Source: Bacilli bacterium (lineage in GTDB: Bacteria > Bacillota_I > Bacilli_A > RFN20 > CAG-826). Taken from it: a DNA stretch of 64,000 nucleotides. Under the pieces are notes generated by a model that was not told the DNA's origin, ran no database searches, and saw only the letters and a program-made list of their open reading frames with translations. Each line of letters begins with the position of its first letter. Position 1 is the stretch's first letter. The position numbers and the translations under genes were made by a program. The DNA lies in the NCBI GenBank assembly GCA_024399115.1, contig JAKSHZ010000001.1, positions 118,045-182,044 on the forward strand. Direction: 5' to 3'. Below are positions 25,036-31,929 of the stretch, piece by piece.

Positions 25036-25857
25036 AACTTCGTCTTTATCATACCCAAGTTCTTTATACAAACCTTCATTCCAGGTTTTCAACTGAATAC
25101 CGTTTTGACAAATATTCAACTGACTGAACAAAGCAATAAGACAAGCAACAACGATTGAGTTTCCAGCCTGTTTATAACACTGACTGTTACTGTTTACAGA
25201 TAACATTTTGTCTGCGTCTTCGTCCGTTACATCCATAAGCCGAAAGCACTCTTTCGGAGTAAGTTTTCGGATTCTGTACACTGTTTTCTTTTCTTCTGCC
25301 ATTTCATTATTCTCCTTTTCCACTACTGGTAATATTGCTGTTTTAAATCCTTCCGGACGTGTTGTAATTGTTGGACTTGTTCCTGACTGATCTACAGTTC
25401 TGTTATAAGCGTTAATTGTGTCTCCAGGCTTACAGTCATTTTTCAAAAATGTTTCTTCTGCCTGTCGGAAAAATCTTTCTTTAGTTTCGTCACCAATAAT
25501 CTTCGGAACGGTATCGCCGGCATGGGCATTTAAGCAAGGTGATACACCTTGCTTACCGTATACACGATTAGCAATTTCGAGTGATCCGTCTGAATTGTCC
25601 ATTTTTCCGATTACTTCACAATTTCCATTATCCATTTTTTTATTTCCTGTCTCTGCTTCAAGTACAATATTGTCTCTATGAGCTGCAATCCCTTTATAAT
25701 ATCTTGCACATACGGCGGAAGCTGTTTCACAGTCAATCTCACATATTGAATGTTCTTCTACACCTAAAAACTCACCGTTTCCAACTTTATTCAGTTTGCA
25801 AGGGTGTACCCCCCCCCTAATATTTTTCAATTTCTCAATGTCATTAAATCTTCCCAT
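25009..25857 (-). CDS. C-terminal part of split C5 methyltransferase (motifs IX and X)
   Basis: 282 residues. Near residue 195: YRIRKLTPKECFRLMDV, motif IX; then NSQCYKQAGNSIVVACLIAL, motif X, which completes the S-adenosylmethionine pocket in C5 methyltransferases. Before them are three recognition-type cassettes: VCARYYKGIAAH, MDNSDGSLEIANRVYG with GVSPCLNAHAGDT, and YNRTVDQSGTSPTITTRPEG. A G9 tract (25809-25817) lies near the start and a G8 tract (25028-25035) near the end. No motif I-VIII here; those are in the ORF at 27478-29388. Split enzymes such as M.AquI are known to work as two subunits, so trans-complementation is possible. Confidence 0.8.
   Translation of the reverse strand: MGRFNDIEKLKNIRGGVHPCKLNKVGNGEFLGVEEHSICEIDCETASAVCARYYKGIAAHRDNIVLEAETGNKKMDNGNCEVIGKMDNSDGSLEIANRVYGKQGVSPCLNAHAGDTVPKIIGDETKERFFRQAEETFLKNDCKPGDTINAYNRTVDQSGTSPTITTRPEGFKTAILPVVEKENNEMAEEKKTVYRIRKLTPKECFRLMDVTDEDADKMLSVNSNSQCYKQAGNSIVVACLIALFSQLNICQNGIQLKTWNEGLYKELGYDKDEVGGGSSITV
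25028..25035 (-). repeat. Poly-G tract (G8) near the methyltransferase end
   Basis: Eight C on the plus strand. It lies in the codons for VGGGS. Gain of one base swaps the short end for the 38-codon alternative tail. Typical contingency-tract position. Confidence 0.75.
25809..25817 (-). repeat. Poly-G tract (G9) near the start of the motif IX-X ORF
   Basis: Nine C on the plus strand, in the codons for IRGGVHP about 14 codons after the ATG at 25857. The present length keeps the whole ORF open; the other two registers stop within six or seven codons. It can switch the C-terminal subunit off. Confidence 0.75.
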
Positions 25858-26028
25858 AGTTCTAAAACCAAATTATCTTTTGTTACTGTAGTAACGGTAT
25901 TACTGATTCCTAATTGATTAGGTTCAAGCCGTTGCTGGAAAGTATCGCCTTTAATTCTTGAATTCGGATTTTCCGGATTCCGTCCTCTCATTGCTACAAT
26001 CCATACCCCCCCCCAATTTTCTATTCAT
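25827..26028 (-). pseudogene. Methyltransferase cassette 8, currently out of frame
   Basis: From ATG 26028 the frame enters a G9 tract and then ends after about 25 codons. One base fewer (or two more) opens a frame reading VWIVAMRGRNPENPNSRI, then FQQRLEPNQLGISNTVTTVT and DNLVLELW, stopping at 25827. This is the characteristic recognition-domain motif of phage C5 methyltransferases (IVAMRGR...QRLEPN). It overlaps the start of the motif IX-X ORF. Confidence 0.65.
26006..26014 (-). repeat. Poly-G tract (G9) controlling cassette 8
   Basis: Nine C on the plus strand, just before the IVAMRGR cassette. G8 or G11 would place the cassette in frame with the ATG at 26028; the present G9 does not. Confidence 0.75.
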
Positions 26029-26197
26029 CATTCTTTTCTTCTTCGTACTCAACTATTACTTTAGGTTGAATTCCACCACCCTGACACGTTGGTATTGTTG
26101 GACACAAGCCATTTACGTCATACACCCTGTTTGCACTTTCAAAAGTTCCGTCACTGTTATCCATTTCACCAATAACAACTACTCTTCCGTTATTCAT
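26021..26197 (-). CDS. Methyltransferase cassette 7
   Basis: About 58 residues from ATG 26197: a VVVIGEMDNSDGTFESANRV segment, then YDVNGLCPTIPTCQGGGIQ and PKVIVEY. Near-duplicate in pattern of the MDNSDGS...NRVYG cassette inside the motif IX-X ORF. The ATG overlaps the end of cassette 6 and its own stop overlaps the start of cassette 8, so the ORFs are chained by stop-start overlaps. Confidence 0.6.
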   Translation of the reverse strand: MNNGRVVVIGEMDNSDGTFESANRVYDVNGLCPTIPTCQGGGIQPKVIVEYEEEKNDE

Positions 26198-26391
26198 TCT
26201 CTTCAACCTTTACGATCAAACTTTTAACCGTTGCACAGCTTATGCAAGGAACATAACCTTTATAAACACGGTTCCCTTTGTTGTAACCGTTTGGAAAACT
26301 TATATCAGCACTATCTCCAGGATCAAACTTGAAAACCTTATCTGATCCAATATATAGTCTTACGTTCCCGTCAGGAGTTATCATTTTTCTG

Positions 26392-26411
<20 letters not shown>
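26190..26411 (-). CDS. Methyltransferase cassette 6
   Basis: 73 residues: MITPDGNVRLYIGSDKVFKF, then ISFPNGYNKGNRVYKGYVPC and a hydrophobic end (SLIVKVEENE). Same general shape as cassette 2 (a strand pair, then RxY/RxG, then a Cys or SPT motif). No ribosome site of its own; the ATG lies inside the end of cassette 5 in another frame. Confidence 0.55.
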
Positions 26412-26770
<359 letters not shown>

Positions 26771-26773
26771 TCA

Positions 26774-26967
26774 TTACTCAACCACAATATATAATCCAGG
26801 CATTTTTACACCTAATCCGGCACAGATTGTCGGACTTAATCCTTCAACAGAATAAACACAATTTGATTGGTGTTTACCAGTTCCTTTCTCTATATATCCA
26901 ATGCACTTGACACGCTCAAAGCTGCCGTCATAATTGTCTTGTCTTGTCTTGTCTTGTCCTTATTCAT
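26774..26967 (-). pseudogene. Methyltransferase cassette 4, currently out of frame
   Basis: From ATG 26967 the frame crosses five GACAA repeats and stops after 25 codons. One unit fewer or two more opens a frame reading DNYDGSFERVKCIGYIEKG, then YSVEGLSPTICAGLGVK and ending IVVE at 26774. The DNxDGxFE start and LSPTI match cassettes 7 and 9. Confidence 0.6.
26934..26958 (-). repeat. (TTGTC)5 pentanucleotide tract
   Basis: Five perfect copies on the plus strand (GACAA on the coding strand), ten bases after the cassette 4 ATG. The unit length is not a multiple of three, so each gain or loss changes frame. Confidence 0.8.
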
Positions 26968-27181
26968 TTTTCACTAAAACATATTTATCGCCACAAGCGT
27001 CAATCGTTCGCAAAGCTCCGCAAACTTCATCATTCCAGAGCCGTACTCCTTCATCATGACGGATTTCAAAAACAACCAAAGGAATATATCCACCACCACT
27101 TCCCATAGAAGAACATAAGCAAGTGCAAATTCCGTCCTTTTTAATTGCCTGATTTTTTTGTTCTCCACCTATCAAAATCAT
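26960..27181 (-). CDS. Methyltransferase cassette 3
   Basis: 73 residues: MILIGGEQKNQAIKKDGICT, then SSMGSGGGYIPLVVFEI and LWNDEVCGALRTIDACGDKY. The GGEQKN...GxGGGYxP and CGALRTxDxxGDK motifs are those of recognition segments in single-chain phage C5 methyltransferases. The ATG overlaps the stop of cassette 2 (AATGA) and the stop overlaps the cassette 4 ATG. Confidence 0.65.
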   Translation of the reverse strand: MILIGGEQKNQAIKKDGICTCLCSSMGSGGGYIPLVVFEIRHDEGVRLWNDEVCGALRTIDACGDKYVLVKNE

Positions 27182-27378
27182 TCCTCTACCACTTCAATAA
27201 TTACCAAGTTTTCCGGACTTGTTGTTATAGTTGGTGAAAGTTCCCCCCCCCCTTGAACACGTCCACGGCGGAATTTCGACTCAGGATAACTCACATCACA
27301 TACACCACCGTTTACCATTTCTATATATCCAGTTTTTGTTGCCTGTTTTATCCTGATTTTTATTTCTTCCCGTTTCAT
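27178..27378 (-). CDS. Methyltransferase cassette 2
   Basis: 66 residues: IKIRIKQATKTGYIEMVNGG, then CDVSYPESKFRRGRVQGGG and LSPTITTSPENLVIIE. The IKQATKxGY...SYPxSKxRRGR motif is well known in phage C5 methyltransferases. The GGG codons lie in a G10 tract. ATG overlaps the stop of cassette 1 (ATGA). Confidence 0.65.
   Translation of the reverse strand: MKREEIKIRIKQATKTGYIEMVNGGVCDVSYPESKFRRGRVQGGGELSPTITTSPENLVIIEVVEE
27243..27252 (-). repeat. Poly-G tract (G10) in cassette 2
   Basis: Ten C on the plus strand between RGRVQ and ELSPT. Only the present length modulo three keeps cassette 2 open; the other registers stop within 6 or 17 codons. Confidence 0.75.
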
Positions 27379-27602
27379 TTTTCCATTTCAATTACACCAT
27401 TTTGTGTATCAAAGCCAGATCCAAAACCTTTGTAATCTCTTGCCATAAGTGTTTTTGCCGTTTCGTTTCCTACTTCATCAATCTTCTTGTAATTCAACAA
27501 CGCCGGTTCCTTCTGACTGTTTGCAACTGATTCCTCTGTCTTCTCTTGCTGTAAGACAGTTTGCGACTGACTTGACGTTTGTATTGTTGACGCTCTTATC
27601 AA
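27375..27602 (-). pseudogene. Methyltransferase cassette 1, reached only after a frame change
   Basis: This frame is open from the pentanucleotide tract at 27.62 kb to 27375. Its useful part is KKIDEVGNETAKTLMARDYK, then GFGSGFDTQNGVIEMEK, a clear recognition cassette. No good start codon of its own (TTG only). One extra pentanucleotide unit would join it to the main methyltransferase ORF, bypassing the VANCLTAREDRG cassette. Confidence 0.6.
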
Positions 27603-29388
27603 TCGGCCACAATTGTTCTGTTCTGTTCTGTTCTGTTTCTTCTTCTTTGTTGTTCAGGACTCCACGTGCAACTAACTGATCAATAAGCTGGTCTGCTTTT
27701 TCGCTTTTCAGGTAGTATTTTTCGTCTACTTCCGGTTCAAGACAGTCCTTAAGTTTTCTCTTTAATGCAATTGGATTAGGGAACGTGTATTTATAATCTT
27801 CACCATAAAAAGAAAACATAAAACATCTTTCTCTGTTCTGGGGAATTCCATAATCCTTAGCATTGAGAATCTGGTATGTACTGTAGTAACCAATTGAAAA
27901 AAGGAATTTAAGCCATTCATCAAAATCTGGCATAAACTTATCGCTGACCACTTGTGGAACATTTTCAAGTAAGAGAATATCAGGAAGCTCCATTTTGTTA
28001 TCTACAAGTTCTTTTAAGATACGTTCAATTTCCCATAAAAGGCCTGAACGTGTTCCAGACCCTTTTTTCATTCCGGCTTGTTTTCCAGCCAATGAAAGGT
28101 CCGTGCAATTGTGGGCAGCAACACCGAAAACAGTAAAACTGTGATCGTCCTCTACTTCAATATCATACACAATCTCTTTCTTTGAAAGATCTTCAAAACT
28201 TCTTACCTTTACCCATAAATCATTATTTTCGTCCAAGATAAAAGCCTTATGATATTTAGCATTAGGATTTATAAATGCGTTATAACAATCTTTAATTTGA
28301 CTTTTTACACCACAAATATTTTTTTCTCCAGCCTTATCCCCTAATGATACAGAAGGTATACAATTAAATAATTTAGCCGTTATAACAGAAATACCATAAA
28401 TAATTTTTTTGTTAATTGTTGAAAAATAAATTCCGTCATTTGTAAGACATCCGTCACCAGATATATAACCGTCAAAAAAACTTTTCAATAAATGTTTTGG
28501 AAGATTTAAGATTTTTTCTGAAATGAATTTTTTTTCAGATCCTACTCCAATATTTTGTAAAATAAACTTATTTATCTCTTTATCAAATATATCTACTTCA
28601 ATACAAGTTGTTCCATTTTTAACGTCATAAGATATTTCAGTTTTTTTCAAAGCTGCTAACAGTGAAGACAGTTTCTTTTCATTACATGAAATTGTCATTT
28701 TATTCATGAAAGAATTTGCCTTCCGTTTGTTTCTAATACATCCGTCAGCTAAATATCTTCCCATGATATACCAGAAATGTGCATTTTCTGAATAAAAATT
28801 TTCTTCAATACTATTCTTAGGGAAAAGAACATAATCTTCATTAGTCAGATTTTTTGCTGCTTTCCATTCAGGTTTTCCGTTTTTTGTTTTTACATAAAAT
28901 CTGTGATCAGGAGTACAATTTATATATGGAGCATTACTTGTTTTTAATATACCTATGTTTTTTTCCCCATTATTCATAAAACGAATTACTTTTTTATACT
29001 CACCTTTGTGAGTTAAAACCTTATCCCCTTCTACAACATCTTTAATCTGTTTCAGTCCTGAATCTGTCATTACAAGAGTATCACCTGTAAAACAAGGGAA
29101 TGAATATGTCATAATGTAACAGTATTTGTCTTTGTCAGTAATTTTCAGGTCTTCACCATGAACGTTACGAATATCTGTTGTTTCATAATTAGTATTGTGT
29201 ACGGCGTTATAGCTTTTAATCGCCGGACCGTCAAATTCACAAACAAAATGTGTTTCAAAATCAACACCCATTCTCTCCAGGGCCATTGCCTGTGATCCGT
29301 ACCCGGCGAAAGTTTCTATAAGCCTAATTTTTTTGTCTATCTTAATTTCAGGTCTTCCAAAAAGATCCAGCTGTTCCCAATTATCCAT
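27478..29388 (-). CDS. C5 cytosine DNA methyltransferase, N-terminal part, with in-frame intein
   Basis: Start set at ATG 29388, with GGAGG eight bases upstream. 636 residues, of which 329 are intein. Extein motifs: RLIETFAGYGSQAMALER (I), SFP|CTDLSLAGKQ (IV, catalytic Cys, split by the intein), ILLENVPQV (VI) and QNRERCFMFSF (VIII). After motif VIII come a pentanucleotide tract and one cassette (VANCLTAREDRGIS), then a stop. Motifs IX-X are missing and found at 25.0-25.9 kb. It would methylate cytosine in phage DNA to evade restriction; target choice would depend on which cassettes are joined. Confidence 0.85.
   Translation of the reverse strand: MDNWEQLDLFGRPEIKIDKKIRLIETFAGYGSQAMALERMGVDFETHFVCEFDGPAIKSYNAVHNTNYETTDIRNVHGEDLKITDKDKYCYIMTYSFPCFTGDTLVMTDSGLKQIKDVVEGDKVLTHKGEYKKVIRFMNNGEKNIGILKTSNAPYINCTPDHRFYVKTKNGKPEWKAAKNLTNEDYVLFPKNSIEENFYSENAHFWYIMGRYLADGCIRNKRKANSFMNKMTISCNEKKLSSLLAALKKTEISYDVKNGTTCIEVDIFDKEINKFILQNIGVGSEKKFISEKILNLPKHLLKSFFDGYISGDGCLTNDGIYFSTINKKIIYGISVITAKLFNCIPSVSLGDKAGEKNICGVKSQIKDCYNAFINPNAKYHKAFILDENNDLWVKVRSFEDLSKKEIVYDIEVEDDHSFTVFGVAAHNCTDLSLAGKQAGMKKGSGTRSGLLWEIERILKELVDNKMELPDILLLENVPQVVSDKFMPDFDEWLKFLFSIGYYSTYQILNAKDYGIPQNRERCFMFSFYGEDYKYTFPNPIALKRKLKDCLEPEVDEKYYLKSEKADQLIDQLVARGVLNNKEEETEQNRTEQLWPIDKSVNNTNVKSVANCLTAREDRGISCKQSEGTGVVELQED
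27615..27637 (-). repeat. (GTTCT)4.6 pentanucleotide tract in the methyltransferase
   Basis: Four copies of GTTCT plus GTT on the plus strand, shortly after motif VIII. Present length reads into the VANCLTARED cassette; one unit more reads into cassette 1; the third register stops almost at once. Three-state switch. Confidence 0.75.
28108..29094 (-). mobile_element. 329-residue LAGLIDADG intein in the methyltransferase catalytic motif
   Basis: Begins with Cys (CFTGDTLV) directly after SFP and ends HN before the next Cys (HN|CTDLS), the standard class-1 splice junctions. Block B is seen as NCTPDHRFYV, and the C-terminal blocks as VYDIEVEDDHSFTVFGVAAHN. The central homing endonuclease has two LAGLIDADG-type helices, YIMGRYLADGCI and KSFFDGYISGDGCL. 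The +1 residue is the methyltransferase's catalytic Cys, so the enzyme is inactive until the intein splices out. Confidence 0.9.
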
Positions 29389-29684
29389 TACGCATACCTC
29401 CACTTAAACCCATAAGCCGTTTTTTCTTCCCCACGGCAAACTTTACCTATGGCACTTCCACCTGGAATAAGACAAAGTTTTTTTTCTGCCTCTGCCAATG
29501 ATCCAAAAACGTTAAGAACATTTCCGGTAACTATGTCTATTTGCAAAACAGCTTTCGTTATTCCAACTTCATAGTCCTTGCAATCTTCTGGATTATCATG
29601 CTCTTTCCAGTTCTCACCGAAGAGACTTTTAAGTCTTTTCTGATAACAAATTCTCTGACGCCTTTTTTCGTAATCGTTTTTCAT
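29388..29684 (-). CDS. NUMOD1-domain protein
   Basis: Start set at ATG 29684. About 98 residues. The C-terminal half, QIDIVTGNVLNVFGSLAEAE through GKVCRGEEKTAYGFKWRYA, matches the NUMOD1 DNA-binding module that normally forms the tail of homing endonucleases. No nuclease domain is visible, so it is a stand-alone or remnant module next to the intein-bearing gene. Its stop overlaps the methyltransferase ATG. Confidence 0.65.
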   Translation of the reverse strand: MKNDYEKRRQRICYQKRLKSLFGENWKEHDNPEDCKDYEVGITKAVLQIDIVTGNVLNVFGSLAEAEKKLCLIPGGSAIGKVCRGEEKTAYGFKWRYA

Positions 29685-29973
29685 TTCTGACTTTCTCCAG
29701 ATACTCAGGAAGTTTTTCGTCCGTGACAATCAACCAATCGAGTACAGATTCACGGCTCCAAACCTTTCGCCCACCTACATATCCGTCAGGAATACCCCCT
29801 TTACATTGATACTTAGGATTTGTTCTGAAAGTACTCCAAGCACCGCCACCTTTTAACTTCCAACATTCTTCTGCCGTATACCAACTTTTTTCCAAAAGCG
29901 GTTTAACCAGGCATATTTTTATTTCTTCAATGGATTTCTGAATTTCAGTCAACTCTGGAATTTCAAGAGTCAT
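29629..29973 (-). CDS. Excisionase/MerR-like HTH protein
   Basis: 114 residues. WYTAEECWKLKGGGAWSTFR followed by GGRKVWSRESVLDWLIV is the winged-helix layout of phage excisionase-like (helix_turn_helix_17) proteins. Basic C-terminal tail. It could act as excisionase for the integrase at 33.2 kb, though it lies in the methyltransferase operon, or as a local regulator. Confidence 0.55.
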   Translation of the reverse strand: MTLEIPELTEIQKSIEEIKICLVKPLLEKSWYTAEECWKLKGGGAWSTFRTNPKYQCKGGIPDGYVGGRKVWSRESVLDWLIVTDEKLPEYLEKVRNEKRLRKKASENLLSEKT

Positions 29974-30236
29974 TAAATTGCTCCTACAGGAAGATTTCTT
30001 GCTTTCTCTTTAAAACCGTCTGCGGCACTTTTATAAAATGCTGCAAGGTCATATTCCTTTGCGTTATACATAACAAGAGCGACAGTTTCACAATGTTCAC
30101 TTTTTGACATGAAAAGCTGATATTTTGTGATCCCTTTTTTTACAAGTTCCTTTGCACGTTTTTCAACTTCTTCATACTTTGCGGTCAAAAAATCATTTCT
30201 TTTCTTCTGTTCTTTTGTCATTTCGTTTCTTTTCAT
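29973..30236 (-). CDS. First gene of the methyltransferase operon, unknown function
   Basis: 87 residues, all-helical, basic N-terminus (MKRNEMTKEQKKRND), then coiled coil and AAFYKSAADGFKEKARNL. GGAG precedes the ATG, immediately after an intrinsic terminator. Unknown function. Confidence 0.5.
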   Translation of the reverse strand: MKRNEMTKEQKKRNDFLTAKYEEVEKRAKELVKKGITKYQLFMSKSEHCETVALVMYNAKEYDLAAFYKSAADGFKEKARNLPVGAI

Positions 30237-30250
30237 TTTTTTCTCCTGTG

Positions 30251-30299
30251 AAAAACGTGCGTTCCGTCAGGTGGACTGGATTACCTGACGGAAACACGC
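30251..30299 (-). terminator. Intrinsic terminator directly before the 30.2 kb operon
   Basis: Perfect 11-bp stem (30262-30272 with 30283-30293), then a T5 run on the minus strand just before the ribosome site of the gene at 30236. Being upstream of the first gene, it probably acts as an attenuator. Confidence 0.65.
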
Positions 30300-30433
30300 T
30301 CCGGAATTTCTTCCGTTGTAATGAGGTTGCTGTCTGTTCCAAGCTGCCAACATACTTATCCGCTGTCTAATAACAGCCAAACTTTAGGGTGGGAGCCTTA
30401 AAATTTGTTTTTTTACGGGTGACACCCGCTATG

Positions 30434-30523
30434 TGTCAGGATCGGATTCGAACCGAAGAAGTATGGAGACCTTCCAGAAAACCTACACAGAGCGTACTAA
30501 TCGTGTATATTTCTGACCTGACA
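30434..30523 (-). other. tRNA-like element, non-canonical or degenerate
   Basis: A 90-nt minus-strand segment closed by a perfect 7-bp acceptor-like stem (TGTCAGG at 30517-30523 with CCTGACA at 30434-30440). Directly inside the 3' strand is a canonical T-arm motif, GGTTCGAATCC. I could not fold a credible D arm or a 5-bp/7-nt anticodon arm, and no CCA is encoded. It may be a decayed tRNA, a tRNA-mimic, or an old attachment-site fragment. The rest of the 30.3-30.55 kb stretch holds no gene. Confidence 0.4.
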
Positions 30524-30547
30524 AGTTCCGCTATGGCTACGGAACAT

Positions 30548-30653
30548 AAAAAAAAGGACGGTAAACGCGACACTGTTCACCGTCCTGATTTCCCCTCACT
30601 GGAGTAGTCAAGAATGACTAGAAAAAGTGTCGCGGTTTTTCTAGTCATTCTTG
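30548..30653 (-). ncRNA. Leader RNA: second pair of stem-loops with complementary loops
   Basis: In leftward RNA: first a perfect 18-bp stem (30636-30653 with 30609-30626) with a 9-nt loop; 23 bases later a stem (30579-30585 with 30556-30562, extended inward by a G.U and three more pairs in the minus-strand RNA) followed by T8, an intrinsic terminator. On the plus strand CGCGACACT (30566-30574) is the exact reverse complement of AGTGTCGCG (30626-30634), so the two loops are complementary over 9 nt. Same design as at 23.4-23.5 kb; both first loops share CCGCGA in the RNA. Confidence 0.6.
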
Positions 30654-30661
30654 TTTTCGTT

Positions 30662-30760
30662 TGCAATTTAGAATTGCATTTGCAATCATTAAAACATGAA
30701 AATTTCACATCTGCAATTTGTCAAGTTCTTATATTGAAAATGCAACTTTTAACCGATAAT
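30662..30760. promoter_or_regulatory. Divergent promoters and operator between leader RNA and repressor
   Basis: Rightward: TTGAAA (30735-30740), 17-base spacer, TAATAT, fitting the repressor at 30769. Leftward: perfect -35 TTGACA (30719-30724), 17-base spacer, weaker -10 TTTCAT (30696-30701). Operator candidate: palindrome with arms TGCAATT and AATTGCA around TAG (30662-30678); half-sites TGCAATT and ATGCAA recur nearby. Its sequence differs from the 23.5 kb operator, so a separate specificity is expected. Confidence 0.55.
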
Positions 30761-30768
30761 ATAACTGT

Positions 30769-31083
30769 ATGAAAGTTAAAACTACCGGAAAAGAATTTGT
30801 CGAAAGGATCGACTTTCTGTGTGCCAGTCAATGTATCAGACGAAAGCAACTAGCTGACGCAATTGGCATTGGATCTAGCACCATAGCTACATGGGCAATC
30901 AGGAACACAATTCCGAGCGCGGATGTTGCACTTGAAATTGCTCAGTTTTTTGGTGTTTCCGTTGAGTGGTTAATAACTGGCAATAATCCTGAACATCCCC
31001 CTAAAGAAGTCTTGCCGCCTATGACTTTTGAAAGGTTTCAGGACTGTTTGGATCAGTTAGTCACTAACTACAAACCAAAGTAG
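30769..31083 (+). CDS. HTH repressor
   Basis: 104 residues. HTH: IRRKQLADAIGIGSSTIATW, then IPSADVALEIAQFFGVSVEW and LITGNNP. Same general layout as the 23.6 kb repressor, but a different recognition helix. It faces a leftward promoter with a paired-hairpin leader and probably controls the methyltransferase operon. No C-terminal peptidase domain. Confidence 0.8.
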   Translation: MKVKTTGKEFVERIDFLCASQCIRRKQLADAIGIGSSTIATWAIRNTIPSADVALEIAQFFGVSVEWLITGNNPEHPPKEVLPPMTFERFQDCLDQLVTNYKPK

Positions 31084-31276
31084 ACATTTGTTTACCGTAC
31101 CGGAAACCCTGAAATTCGCTGCCTTTGAACTCAGAAGTTAGACGGCCTCCGGTGTCTTACCGGATCCCATTCGCTAATTTGTAACTTGAATTTAAGTCTA
31201 AATAGCCTTTTTGTCAATAATACTTGATAAAAAAAGTTTTATTTAGACCGATTTTTCGTTTTACATTTTTTACTTT

Positions 31277-31305
31277 CGTAATTCTTTATAATACAATGAA
31301 TTACG
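31277..31305 (+). promoter_or_regulatory. Operator around the -10 of the third repressor gene
   Basis: Inverted repeat CGTAATTC (31277-31284) / GAATTACG (31298-31305) brackets a perfect -10 TATAAT (31287-31292). No good -35 at 17 bases. Best explained as autoregulation of the downstream HTH gene. A second inverted repeat GTCTAAATA / TATTTAGAC lies upstream near 31.20-31.25 kb. Confidence 0.55.
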
Positions 31306-31327
31306 CCATTTATTATGAGGTTGTATT

Positions 31328-31711
31328 ATGAATAACGAAAAAAATATAACAAAAAATTATAATTCTGATGAGTTTTTTGAGCGCATAAAGAACCAAGTAA
31401 AACAACATACTGAACAAACATTGCACGATTTCTTAGAATCTGTTGGTGTGAAATACGAAAGTTTTAATACATTACGTAAAACAAAAAACTTTCCAAGGTG
31501 TAATGACGCTCAAAGTATTGCTGATGGTTTAGGTGTTAGTCTTGATTATTTAGTAACAGGGGAAACAAAAGATTCTGGTGTTTTTAAGTACGGTGAAGAT
31601 GTGAAAAATATTCTTGAGAATCTGTTCAGTTTGGAAAGTGAGCAAAGAGATTTTTTGTTATTCAGTTTGAAAAATCAGATTAAGTACATCCAGGAAAGCA
31701 CAAAAAAATAA
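31328..31711 (+). CDS. HTH regulator with C-terminal extension
   Basis: 127 residues. HTH region around LHDFLESVGVKYESFNTLRK, then NDAQSIADGLGVSLDYLVTG. The C-terminal 50 residues (VKNILENLFSLESEQRDFLL and on) are an amphipathic helix pair, probably for dimerisation. Third repressor-like gene of the immunity region, nearest the integrase; a lysogeny master regulator is plausible. Confidence 0.7.
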   Translation: MNNEKNITKNYNSDEFFERIKNQVKQHTEQTLHDFLESVGVKYESFNTLRKTKNFPRCNDAQSIADGLGVSLDYLVTGETKDSGVFKYGEDVKNILENLFSLESEQRDFLLFSLKNQIKYIQESTKK

Positions 31712-31760
31712 AGCTGCCTGACATAATAACAAATTTATCTTTATCTTATTCTTTTCTTTT

Positions 31761-31793
31761 TCTTATTCTTATTCTTATTCTTATTCTTATTCT
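31761..31793. repeat. (TCTTAT)5.5 hexanucleotide tract
   Basis: Thirty-three bases of perfect 6-bp repeat between two convergent genes, within a longer T/C-rich stretch from about 31738. Noncoding here. Confidence 0.8.
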
Positions 31794-31867
31794 ACAGTGG
31801 TCTTAACCACGGAAAACCACTTTAGGTATAGCAAAATCACGGTAAGTGTGGCAAAAGTGGTTACAAC

Positions 31868-31910
31868 CACAAATAACCACACTGAAAGTGGCTTTTTGTG
31901 GTTATTTGTG
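31868..31910. terminator. 13-bp hairpin between convergent genes
   Basis: Perfect arms at 31868-31880 and 31898-31910 (GTGGTTATTTGTG on one side), followed by an A/T-rich run. Likely bidirectional terminator. The surrounding 31.80-31.91 kb carries several GTGGTT/AACCAC half-repeats. Confidence 0.45.
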
Positions 31911-31929
31911 ACAAAAAATTTGATATAAA

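Noticed and set aside
30152..30607. Two plus-strand ORFs of 72 residues in the 30.15-30.6 kb region
   Set aside because: They cross the terminator, tRNA-like element and leader hairpin; composition is not protein-like and no ribosome site is present.
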